Of a stretch of 56,136 nt of DNA, positions 21,131 to 31,400 are shown in pieces. Made by a program: the position numbers and the translations under genes. Origin of the DNA: Lobulomyces angularis (lineage: Eukaryota; Chytridiomycota; Chytridiomycetes; Lobulomycetales; Lobulomycetaceae); assembly GCA_027604685.1 (NCBI GenBank), contig JADHYX010000113.1, positions 1 through 56,136 on the forward strand. The letters run 5' to 3'. Position 1 is the first letter of the stretch. Each line of letters begins with the position of its first letter. Below the pieces are notes generated by a model that was not told the origin of the DNA, did no database searches, and was given only the letters and a program-made list of their open reading frames with translations.

Positions 21131-21538
21131 CTATTTTGCAGGAAGACATTTACCACCCAAATCAAGAAGGACTTCATTTTTTTCTTGACACACTAATCCT
21201 TCATCGCAAACATGCCCGGTGTTCTTACCTCCAGCAGTATACTCGTCACAAACTTCACCATAGCTGGAAATCTTTTGAGCGCACACACCTGCTTTACATT
21301 CAAGTCCAACATGACAACGATTTTTTCGATTACACTTTTCCCCTACACTTTTTGGTGGTTTTACACATTTACCACCCTCATCAGCACTTGGTCTTTGTAA
21401 TTGACAAAACAAACCCTCTGCACAAACATGGCCGCCATCAGCACTATACTCTAAGCAGATACCGCCTAGTTGACTGATTTGTTGACTTTGTACAGTAAAA
21501 CTTGCTACTATAGCGATGGTTAAAGAAATAATTTTCAT
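21131..21538 (-). CDS. Small secreted cysteine-rich protein, two-copy module
   Basis: Single exon, 135 residues. Residues 1-17 (MKIISLTIAIVASFTVQ) are a signal peptide. The mature part has 12 cysteines. The pattern GG.C.EY.A..GHVC.EGL.CQ...GGKC appears twice, at about residues 25-58 and 89-132, around a central C..K.RC..GLEC..GVC segment. This resembles disulfide-rich, Dickkopf/colipase-like spacing, but the family is not recognised. A TATA-like TATATAAATA lies about 75-85 bp upstream of the ATG. The absence of introns, unlike most neighbours, fits a recently spread or strongly expressed secreted gene. An effector or wall role is speculative. Confidence 0.88.
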   Translation of the reverse strand: MKIISLTIAIVASFTVQSQQISQLGGICLEYSADGGHVCAEGLFCQLQRPSADEGGKCVKPPKSVGEKCNRKNRCHVGLECKAGVCAQKISSYGEVCDEYTAGGKNTGHVCDEGLVCQEKNEVLLDLGGKCLPAK

Positions 21539-22183
21539 TTTTAATTTATCTTTGTATTTACTTTAAATTATACTATAATTTCTGGATACTATTTTACGTG
21601 AAACTGAGATGTATTTATATAGATATTTTAAAGGACTATTTAATTCATTTATTTTTTTTTTTTTCACAAATATATTTTCACTCTGGAAAAGCTTTTTTTT
21701 TGCAATTTTATATACACAGTATATACACACCAGTTGAGTCTTACTAACTCCACTAACTCCACTAACTCCACAACTAATGCTGAATTTTGTATGTATTATA
21801 TACTAGAAAAACTTTGTTATCCACTACTGTAGTGGAGAATAAAAAGCTCAGTGTTTGAATGTATTTGAAGACGAATGACTTTATGAAATAAAAATATCTT
21901 TACTTCATTTATTAAACTAATGTCTGATTCCCATTGTAGTAGAATAATATCAAATTAAAAGATATGCAGAATATAATTTAAAAACTGATGAGACAAAAAC
22001 TTATGAGAACTTGCCATACACTTTATTATGGAGCAATTGAAGTAAACATGTTGGAATTGCATAAAAGAAATATTAAATTTATTAAGTATATTACTCAATG
22101 GTTTTTTAAAATTTACAATTTCTCAAATTGTTAAAAAAAAAAAGTTTCATCTGAAATTAAAACATATTAATATTATAAAATAT
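21539..22183. other. Intergenic; small tandem repeat CTAACTCCA x3
   Basis: Upstream region of the Cys-rich gene. Three exact copies of the 9-mer CTAACTCCA lie at 21744-21770, next to a duplicated TATATACACA. No gene seen. Confidence 0.6.
21612..21621 (-). promoter_or_regulatory. TATA-like box of the Cys-rich gene
   Basis: TATATAAATA on the minus strand, 73 bp or more upstream of the start codon. A textbook match in a sequence otherwise dominated by homopolymers, but AT-richness weakens its meaning. Confidence 0.4.
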
Positions 22184-22708
22184 TCAAAAATGTTTTTCTT
22201 TGGTATCTTTCACTGTTTCATCCTTTAACATCTGCAATTCTATAACAGACTCTTTTTCACTGGAAAAGTTCAAAAGCATGTCGTTATCAATTATATCACC
22301 AAAACCTGATGTAGAAAAAAAAATAATTAAATGATAAACAAAAAAAAGAAAAAATCTAAAATTAATTAAATATTTTTCAAAAACAATTAAATTTAAAAAC
22401 ATTCTTTAGTTACAATAAAAATAAATAATAACTTACGCTTAAAAAAATCTTGGTGTACAACAGAATCTTCAAAGTATTTTTGTTGCAAAGAATCTGCAGT
22501 ACCACCACTTTCTCCTCGATACCTGGAGCTTCTGCTTACTGTTTCATATTCATCTCTAAAAGGAAAGTTTAAGAAATTGCAAAAATTTTAGGATAGAAAT
22601 TAAAGTTGAAATTAACATTTTTATAAACCTTTCATCTCTATCTCGATCTCTACTGTTTCTGGTATTTGAAATATTGGCATGGGTATTGGTTAATTTATGA
22701 TTATCCAT
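22184..22708 (-). CDS. Small protein with CSNAP/COPS9-like motif, 3 exons
   Basis: Three exons in phase from ATG 22708 to TGA 22184, about 107 residues. The N-terminus is basic and repetitive (NSRDRDRDERDEYETVSRSSRYRG). The centre reads GGTADSLQQKYF, then VVHQDFFKRFGDIIDND. This last block resembles the conserved C-terminal motif of the smallest COP9-signalosome subunit (VHxDFFxxFxDL.DDD in animal COPS9), which inserts aromatic and acidic residues between CSN subunits. Unlike COPS9, about 40 residues follow and the protein is nearly twice as long, so a different protein sharing a short linear motif is possible. The splice sites are canonical. The gene model is firm; the function is tentative. 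Confidence 0.6.
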
Positions 22709-23001
22709 TCGTTTTGTTTTTTCTGAAAAATGGAGTTTTACAAAAACTTTTAAAAATTGTGAAATAAAATCCTACAGATATTTAAATTATTCAATATTAA
22801 AGATAAAAACTAATTATTCTAATGCAGTCGGATTTTCATCACAATATTAACCAAATACCAAAACTAAAAAGTTTTAAAAGAATTTAAAAAAAATTTGGAT
22901 AAAGAAGTGACTGAAGTAATAAGTGAAGGTATTTCTTTAGTACTTTGGTAAATGAAATTTAAAAATAAAATATATATGTTGGCTAAAACTTCAAAATTTT
23001 T

Positions 23002-23788
23002 TTATTCAGAGACAATAATTTTTCTCACAGAACAAAAGTCGTTATAACCTTTTTGAATTACCAATCTTAAATAGGTAACCTTGTTATTACTTCCAGTAAT
23101 GTTTATCGTAGCTTGTTGAATTTGATCATTTTCAGGCATTTCTGTAATTTAATTTACTATAAAGATAAACCCCTTTTTTTTAAATTTTACCTTGACTTCC
23201 AATTTGTATATAATCCATAAATTTATTATCATTACACTTTTCCACTGTCCAAAGTGCAACTAACAAAAAAAAAGAAAATTCCACTAATTAAAATATAAAT
23301 TTTTCCTACCTCCTGTTGAAACAACAACTACTCTTTTTACTAAAGTCTCTTTACTCAATTCCAATAGAACATATTGTGGAAACATACCCGTAGACAACTA
23401 AAAACTTACTATTAATAAAATTATGAGATTGATGTACCCAAAACGTTTTTAAGTTTCCATCAAAAATATTTTCAGGAGGGAATCTGAAATCAATTGAACT
23501 AGTTCCAATTAATTTCGCTTTAACGGGAACAATAACATTATTCACAGGTTTTTGATTTAAAACTGTTTGAGATTGATTTGGCTTACTGATATTCGTTGCA
23601 CTTGCTTTTGGTGACGTTAGGGATGTTGAAGGTACTTTTGGTTGTATTGCAATAGGTTGCTGAGTTGGTGTTTGTTTGTTGGTAATGTTGTTTGTTGACA
23701 TATTTACCTTTTTATTTGTTTCTTCTTCTTCAGTACTTGTGCCTTGATACGATGGTGGGTTATGATATTCAGTTTTGATTATTGTCAT
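23002..23788 (-). CDS. IFT25: IFT25/HSPB11 intraflagellar transport subunit, 4 exons
   Basis: IFT-B complex component that pairs with IFT27 and moves cargo in flagella. ATG 23788 to TAA 23002, about 220 residues. The domain is a DOC/F5-8-type jelly roll: FPPENIFDGNLKTFW, then, after an intron starting GTACATC, LSTGMFPQYVLLEL, KRVVVVSTG, VALWTVEKC, and finally TYLRLVIQKGYNDFCSVRKI. This matches IFT25 block by block (PPENI.DGN..TFW..TGMFPQ). An Asn/Gln/Ser/Thr-rich extension of about 88 residues precedes the domain; most family members start near it. Met30 is an alternative start. The gene lies directly downstream of, and on the same strand as, CCDC39. Confidence 0.9.
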
Positions 23789-23850
23789 ATAAATAACAAA
23801 AAAATCCCTTTTTGGTTTTTATCTTTTAAATTTTGTGAAAAATTTTTTCT

Positions 23851-23861
23851 TTTAAACTCCG
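23851..23861 (+). promoter_or_regulatory. TTTAAACTCCG element upstream of IFT25
   Basis: Exact 11-mer, beginning 62 bp upstream of the IFT25 ATG (CGGAGTTTAAA when read along the gene). The same 11-mer is found upstream of CCDC39 and CC2D2A. GTTTCAGA follows within 15 bp here, and a GTTTCAGA also follows within 30 bp upstream of CCDC39. Confidence 0.5.
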
Positions 23862-24045
23862 ATGTTTAATAGAGTTTCAGACAATACCAAATAAAATGAG
23901 TTACCTGTATATCACTATTTTTTTTTTATTTTTTTTTATTTTTTTACTAAATTATTAATTCTTTATAAAATTCTAATCTTTCATTCTGCTACTTTATTTT
24001 TGTAAAATTTTTTTGTGAATTCTAGCAAAAAGCAATATTAAACTG

Positions 24046-27000
24046 TTATTTAGACCTAGAACTACCTCTAGAACTAATACTTGTGGCACTACCTACTCTA
24101 ACTGGTCGTTTCGAAGTGTTAATTTTAGATGTAGCCGAATTTTGCACTGATGCTGACTTTACTATTAGTTCTGCATTTAAATCTACTGTTGTCGCTGCTT
24201 TACTGTGGGTATTGGATACACTTTTTGTACTTGAATTTAAATTCTTTTGTGAAGTTGATAAATTTGACCTCGAAGTTTCCTTTTTTTTTATATCAAAATT
24301 TGCTACAATTAAATAAAAAAATTTTAACATTAAAAATTTCAAATTTTAAGTACCTGTTATATCAGTTAAAGAAATAGTTTTTGTAGAAGGTATTTGAACC
24401 AACTTTGGAGTAGTAGTGCCAGATTTAAAATTGCTATTGGATTGTGAAATTGAAGTGCTAATTCTGGAATGAGAAACCGAATTCACGATACTTTGATCGT
24501 GAAGGCTTAATCTTGAAACGCTTCTGGAACTGTTTTGGCTTGACATCACACTGTTGGCTCTGGAAACAACTCTTGATACAGGTTTAGATGGTGGAGGGAT
24601 ATTATTCTAAATATTGTTATTTAGTCAATCGTTGAATTTTATTCCTTTTTTTACCTGAGATAGTAAATCTCCCACTCTGGTTGTAGCCTCAGTGTGCTTT
24701 TCACTAATTCTTAAGATTTCAGTTACTGCAACGTTTGAGATATCCTTATATTCCCTAACTTTCAAATCCGCCATTTCTTCGTTGTCCTCTACAGAATAAT
24801 CTCGGGCATCTTTGATACATTCTTTTTCGTAATCTTTTTTCATCTTTGAAAAATTTTTTTTTGCTCTATCCAATTTCATGTTTTGATCTGCAGTATCCTT
24901 CGTTAAGGAATTTAGTTTTGCTTCTAAAATTTGTATTTGTTGCATTTTTTGCGTTTCATCTGTTGTAATGAACCCTAATGTTGTTTCTAGATTATTAAGA
25001 TTTTTTTGTAAATCTTGCAATTCTTCCCGTTTCCCTTTGTAATGCTCCATTGTGTTCCTGTATTGCTGTTTTATTAAGATTAAAGTTTTTTTCTTTATTC
25101 ATTTTTTTTTTTTGTCTTTTTACCTCATTTAACATTTCTTGATGTTGCACATCTTTACTGTTTAGTTCAGCTTTATAAATACTAGAAACAAATTTGTAAG
25201 ATAGACTAGAAAAAAAAGGAATACTTCATTCTATATTCTTCATTTCTGTCATTCATCAATTTCAAAGTATTCTCTAAGGCTTTAATTTCTTTTTCCGCTT
25301 TTCTAATTTTTCCATCCAACTCATCGCCCTCACGCTGAAGCTCTTCCCTTTGTTGAGACGCTCTGATAACATAAAAAGCTTGACTGTGCTCTTCTTTTTC
25401 AGGATCCATTGAATCTTCATCGGATTTTTCAAACTGTGACATCAAAATCTCGTATCTTCGTTTCAGCTTTTCCACCTTCCCTACTCTCTCTCTTAACTCT
25501 GAGGCTGCTGAAGCTCTTTCCGCGTCTGAATTTTTAATTTGCACTCTGAGCATATCCTTGTGTATTTGTATCTCTTTGGTTCTTTCTTCCAATGCTAGCT
25601 GCAGATACAGTTTTTTAGATTCTAGAGTAAAAACTTCATCCGCTCTTGCCTAAAAAGATATAACTTAACTAAAAATAATTTATATATTTTTATAGTACAC
25701 TTAAGAATCCTTTAAGTTTTCGAAGTTCTAATCTAAGTACATTCTCTTCGACCATAAACTCTTCTTTTTCTTTAATCTTTCCAGCTAGCTGATCAGCCTT
25801 TTGGAAATAAAAAATTTAACCTTTGTATGAAAATTTATTTTTATATTTATTACTGCACTGTCGTTATATAAACTGAGCTCTTCAATATGCATTGTAACTG
25901 TTTCTTTTTCTTTTACCAGTGTTTCTAAATTTTTTCGTGATAATCTAAAAATTTCATAATTTTATAAATAATTAAAAATTAAGAGCAGGTTATTACCGTA
26001 AATCATCTTGACTCTTTTTTAATTGAGTATTTAAAAGTGTCCATTGCTTATTTTGTATTTCCAAATTTTCATTCAATTCAGTGATAGTCTTTTCCAAAAT
26101 TGCCTTTTCTTCGTCCGTTCTATCGCCCTATAAAAGAAAATACATTAAAAGCATTGTTACAACAAATAGTAAAAAAACTCGAAATTGTTTTTAATTTTAC
26201 TTGAGCTCTTCTAACTTTTCTTTCCAATTGTTGAATTTGAAATTCTTGAGCATAGAGTAGCGCCTGTTGCTTGATCGCCTCTTGATCTAACTTATTTATT
26301 TTACTACTGAGGGATTTCGAATTCGCTTCACTTCCAGCTATCTCGGCAGCTAAATTTTTTTCTTCTTGTTTAAATTTGAATAGCTCTTGGCTTTTTTTAA
26401 ATTCTAAATAAACGAAAAAAAAAAAAATTAGGAAATTTTTTAATTTTAATTTTTTTTTTATTTTATTACGTTCTTCTCTTAAAATTTTTAATTCCCTGTC
26501 CAATTCTTTACTCCTTAGTTCTTCTTGATGTAATAAATTTTGCAGCTAGAAAAGAATAAACGATAGAATAAATTTTTAAAAAGTTTTTTCTGTTTAAAGT
26601 TATGTACCACAAGAGCTTTTGCTTCCATACTCATCGTACCTTCTGAAACATCTGCTAATTTCAACTTCATGTTTGCTTTAGTTTTCTTCTCCTTTTCTAA
26701 TTTTCCTTGTTTTTCTTGTCGTTCTGTTTTTAAATTTACTATTTCTGCTCGTTTATTGATTAACTCGGTAGCAGCTAAATAAAAAAAATATAAGTACAAT
26801 ACCAGCAACCGTTTTTAATTTACTTTTGCTTAAATTGTTTCTTATAACTTCAACTTCGTCCTGAAATTGAACTAATGAATTATTTGCTTCAGCTTGCTCC
26901 AATCTAAATTTGGAAACGTTCCTGTCACATATACTAATTTTTTTTTCAGTATGTTTATTCGCTAAAACTTCTTGATCTAAAAACGCTTGTTTTTCATCAA

Positions 27001-28064
27001 TTACTGATTGTAGCTGTCGGATCCTTTCCTAATGAATTTTACATTATAAAAAAAAATATTTTTTTTTGTTTATTACTTTTAGTTGCACGTATAAAGCTTG
27101 TGATTCTTGTATTTCATTGTCTCTCTTGTTCATAGTTTTTATAGCGTTTTCCCATTGTTCTATAAGCTGTTGTCGCTCATTGTGAAGCGCTTTAAATTCC
27201 TCTGTAGTTTTATCTAGTTCTATTTGTGAAACTTGAGTTTCAGTGACCTACCAGTTAAGAAAATTTTAGATATTTTTTTGGTTTTGTCTATTTCACCTCG
27301 GCATTTAACAAACTTTTTTTCTTTTTAACTTCACTTAAAATCTTTTCCATAGTTAAGCCCAACTGTTTAATTCTTTGGTCATCTTCTTTTGAATATTTAT
27401 ATAACGTAGCAGCGTCATCTTGCTTTTCATTTTGAACTTTTATCCATTCATTTAATTCTTCTTTTGAAAATTTTAATTCACTCCGAATTGCTTCGATTTC
27501 TTCCGTAGTTTTATAAATATTTGACTGAATGGCGGTTACCTTAGTTTTTTTTATTTAACCTCAATTAGCTAAATTTTTACAATTTTTAGTATAATTACTT
27601 GATCTTGTGCGCTGGTTATTTGATTTTCAATTTTTTTTATTTCTACTTCCAATCTACCACTTTCTCTTTCTGCGACTTGCTTTAAATGGTCTTCTGTCTC
27701 AATTTGCTTACTTTTAGCATCATATAATGCCTTAAGAAAGATATTAATTAATTTAAGGAATTAAAAAAGAAAAAAAATTCCCAAAATTTAATTAAAGAAT
27801 TAAAATACCTGTGTATGAACAAATTCTTGTTGAACATTTCGCATATGAGCAATCATAGTGTCAGCCCTACTAACATTGTCATCTAATACCGCGCTTAAAT
27901 TGCTTACTTTTGTTTCTTTATATCTAATCTAATAATTATGATAAAACTAAATTAATTTTCAAAACAAAGTATCAATTTTTCACCTGTTGACTTAAATCTT
28001 TATTTTTTTTATCTGCAAATGCTGGTAGCGAATGCACGTGTAAGTTGTCATCAAAACTTAGCAT
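24046..28064 (-). CDS. CCDC39: CCDC39, axonemal 96-nm ruler coiled-coil protein
   Basis: With CCDC40 forms the ruler that sets the 96-nm repeat of motile axonemes and docks inner dynein arms and the nexin-dynein complex. ATG 28064 (MLSFDDNLHVHSLPAFAD) to a stop at 24046; more than a dozen exons, a protein of roughly 900 residues. Almost the whole protein is coiled coil. The diagnostic block is MEERTKEIQIHKDMLRVQI, EKLKRRYEILMSQFEK, QAFYVIRASQQREELQREGD and KAEKEIKALENTLKLMN, which aligns with CCDC39 of animals and algae. The C-terminus is a Ser/Arg/Thr-rich low-complexity tail ending SSRGSSRSK, also as in CCDC39. It is divergent from CC2D2A, with a 415-bp shared promoter region. Confidence 0.93.
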
Positions 28065-28108
28065 TTTTAAAATTATTTTTATTAACTAAAATATAATTAA
28101 ACTTTTTT

Positions 28109-28119
28109 TTTAAACTCCG
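28109..28119 (+). promoter_or_regulatory. TTTAAACTCCG element upstream of CCDC39
   Basis: Exact 11-mer 44 bp upstream of the CCDC39 start codon; on the coding strand it reads CGGAGTTTAAA, the same orientation as at IFT25. Confidence 0.5.
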
Positions 28120-28442
28120 CAATCAAACCAAGTTTCTTTTTGGTGTTTCAGATACTTATTAAGGATATTAGAAATACGTTGTTGTAAAAAGTTGATTGAA
28201 AATGTATAACTGAAATGATTTGTAAAAAAATCCTATTTGAATTACTTAATAAAATTTGGGTGTAATTTTCTATTTTTTATCAATGATAAGCGTAGTAGAA
28301 ACATGAGATAATTTATTTCGTCACAAAGGTTGAGAGAATCCTATAAATAAAAAACAGTTGTACTTATTAATTTATTATTGTCCTAACGATTCCAGATCCG
28401 TATTTATTTTAATTAAGACATATCCCTATTTTTTAATCCTTG

Positions 28443-28453
28443 TTTAAACTCCG
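28443..28453 (+). promoter_or_regulatory. TTTAAACTCCG element upstream of CC2D2A
   Basis: Exact 11-mer ending 26 bp before the CC2D2A ATG. Its orientation relative to the gene is opposite to the other two, so if functional it works in both directions. Confidence 0.5.
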
Positions 28454-28479
28454 ACCTGAAAATTTTTTTTAGAACTAAA

Positions 28480-31400
28480 ATGTCAACTGCATTAGAACGA
28501 GCAAAGTTAAGAGTTCAAAAACTAAAAGATGATAGAATTCACACTCATTCAACATACGCCCTTAATGATGATGCAATAGTTAAAAATCAGGTCAACGATA
28601 TAATTCAATTACAATCAAGAATTCATGTATATAACTTACTTCCAAAAATTATCTTTTTGTTGTTTTTAATCGAAATTAATGTTATAAATAGCTAAATAAT
28701 ACTAAATCCAACAATGCCCTAAATTCACAATTATTTGACAAGGTATGTTTTTAATTTCTTAAAAAAAATTACTCATTATGTTGGAAAAAATAGTTGATAG
28801 AAAATAAAACCCTTGATTTGAATAATTCTCTTGGTGCTTCCCAACATAAAAAGTATGCAAGAAAATTGCCAAGTCAAAGAACCTCAGTATTAACTCAAGA
28901 GTCGGTAAATTTAAATCGTACCTTTTAAAATTTTCAAATAAATACCCTTATAGAGTTCGTCTTTACCTGAATCTAACACCACTGAAGTAAATAATTTGGA
29001 TGAAAAAAATGGAAGTGAAGTTGAAGATACCCAAATAACTTCGGTTGAAGTAAAAATTTTTTTTGGTTTTATATTGGTTAAACTCTAATTTTTTTTTCAA
29101 GAACTCTACTGATGCTTTAAAAAGCAATGATATATTAGATGAAAATAATCTAAGTTTTGAAAAAATTGGCAAAAAACCTAAAAAAAAAAAAAAAAAGTCT
29201 AAAACTTTAGATTTAAAGGAAGAAGAGGATTTAAGTAAACCAATTAATGGTAAAGTAACCCTTTTTTTTTTTTTTTCGAAAAATTAGTAAATTTATTTAA
29301 ATTTCAATATTCTTCAGAATACAAGATGCTAAGAGTGCAATTTGAAAAAGGCATGATTAGCTCATACATTGGCCTGAAAAAATGGGAAAATTGTGAAAGC
29401 GAGAGTTCTTATAAGGTTTTTAAAAAATAAATTAAAAAAAAAGTTTCTAAATTGTACAGGAAAATGAGTATTTATTTTATCCTGAAAACCTCAAACTATC
29501 TAACTTTATAGAGTTATACACGGTAAATTTTAAGAAAATGTAGTTTTGTTAATAAATTTAGAATGTGCATTTCAAAGAAGAAGAAGGATTTTATTTAAGT
29601 ACAAATAATACCGATTTATTGCAAAGAAATTTGACTAAACTGAATTTGAGACTAAGGAAAACTGAAGGGCAGTTGTAATTAAAACCGCATTTTTTCTTAA
29701 TTAATTAATTTTTTTTGACCGTTAGTTTCCCGGATTGGTTTAATCATGACCAATCTATAGCACTGACACCGGTTCCATGGAAACAAATTATAGAAAGACC
29801 AATTTATAGTAGTATTTTTAAAGAGTACATTTCGAAAAATGCTTCTGCCAATGTATTTACTAATATTCACAGCCAGGAAGATGAAAATTCATCTTCAATT
29901 TTACAATATCAACAAAACTATTTAGATGCAACTGAATATTATTTAGAAAATATTTCCGATGAAAGCCTAATTGAGTTACAGTTAACCAAAGCGGACTTAT
30001 CCTCGAAATACAAACCGATTGTTAAAGAAAATAAAAAGTCGAGTTTTACATTGATACTTAAGTTATTTGATATTGACATAAAAGATCATCCATTAATGAC
30101 CGAGGAAATAAGAATAGCAAAGGAATTAAAAGATATGAATGACGTATTAAAGGAAAGAGAGAAAAGCGGAATTGTCAAATTTCTTGATCGAAAATTGAAG
30201 GTTTTGATAACATCTATATATTAATTATTAATTTATATGTAGGCTTTAAAATTGGCTTATAAGGAATTTTTAATTCAGAATCAGACGCCTATTGCAAAAG
30301 CTGCTGAAAGCAATTTTAATGACACTGATAAAATATACCCTGCAAAACCAACTAATGTTAGTTTCTATAACCGAAATCGTACGCACAGTGAATTTAACGA
30401 TGAATATGAGAAATTGAAAAATATTTCAGATCAGAAAAGAACCTATTTAGAAGATATCAGAGCAACTAGATTATTGCGGGTACCTTTTAAATAAAAATAT
30501 TGATTAAAAATGTTCTTAACCAAATTTAATATATATTAGGATACCGAATTGCAGACTGATAGAATTTTGGAGTATCAAATTTTAAAAAAGTGGGACCAAA
30601 TTAAACACGAAAGAGTTAGTCAGGGGTTTGTATCGTCCAGTTTAAAGCTAATGATCCAGACTACCGCGACGGTGTATGAAGAGGTAACAAATCACGGATT
30701 AGAAATTATGATTTTTTTATAGCGTTTTCAATAAATAATTTAGGACAAAAGAAAATTTGAATCGGAAATCGCGGAAGAATTGAGTGAACTTAGAGATTTG
30801 CACCAAATAAATCAAGTTAGAAAAGAACTTCAACATAAAATAGATGTGGTGAATTGGAAAATGGCCAGATTAATGCGAAAACGTGTAAAACCACAAAAAG
30901 AAGAAGAATTAAAATGTACTGACGATGAAGTAGAAGAAACGGATGCTAATGAAAGAAACGTAGAAGAGCAACTTTCAACTAAAAAAAAGTCAAAAAATTT
31001 AAAAAAAAAGAATGGTAATTTGGAGTTTGACCTGAGAAGCAGAAATGATAAAATAGTGCCACAAAAGGAGACCGCTGAAGAAGAAGAGGGCAATATTGCT
31101 GAAGAGGAAGTTGTGAAGGATAGAAAAAGTATTAAAGAAAGATTACGCAAAGTCTCTGGCAATTCGCAAGTATTTCACCGTCGTTTATCAAGACAAAAGA
31201 TTTCAAACGAAAATGATGATATTGAAAAAGAAGAAATATTTAAAAAAAGTAAATCTTTGACTAATTTGGATTTAACATCCTTTCAAAATACATTTATGAG
31301 GAAGAAACCAGAATTAAATATTGAGGAATTTGAAGAAGAGAAGTTATTAAGGGAAGTAAAAATGGTACGAAGTTAAATTCCTGGAATTGTATTTTTAATA

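Larger units (their letters stand above)
28065..28479. promoter_or_regulatory. Bidirectional promoter region of CCDC39 and CC2D2A
   Basis: A 415-bp spacer between the start codons of two divergent flagellar genes. It contains two copies of TTTAAACTCCG, one near each gene. I saw no RFX X-box (GTTNCCATRGNAAC) in it. The remaining sequence is AT-rich. Confidence 0.6.

Noticed and set aside
28065..28479. RFX X-box in the CCDC39/CC2D2A promoter
   Set aside because: No GTTNCC...GNAAC-like palindrome found; the shared TTTAAACTCCG is a different element.
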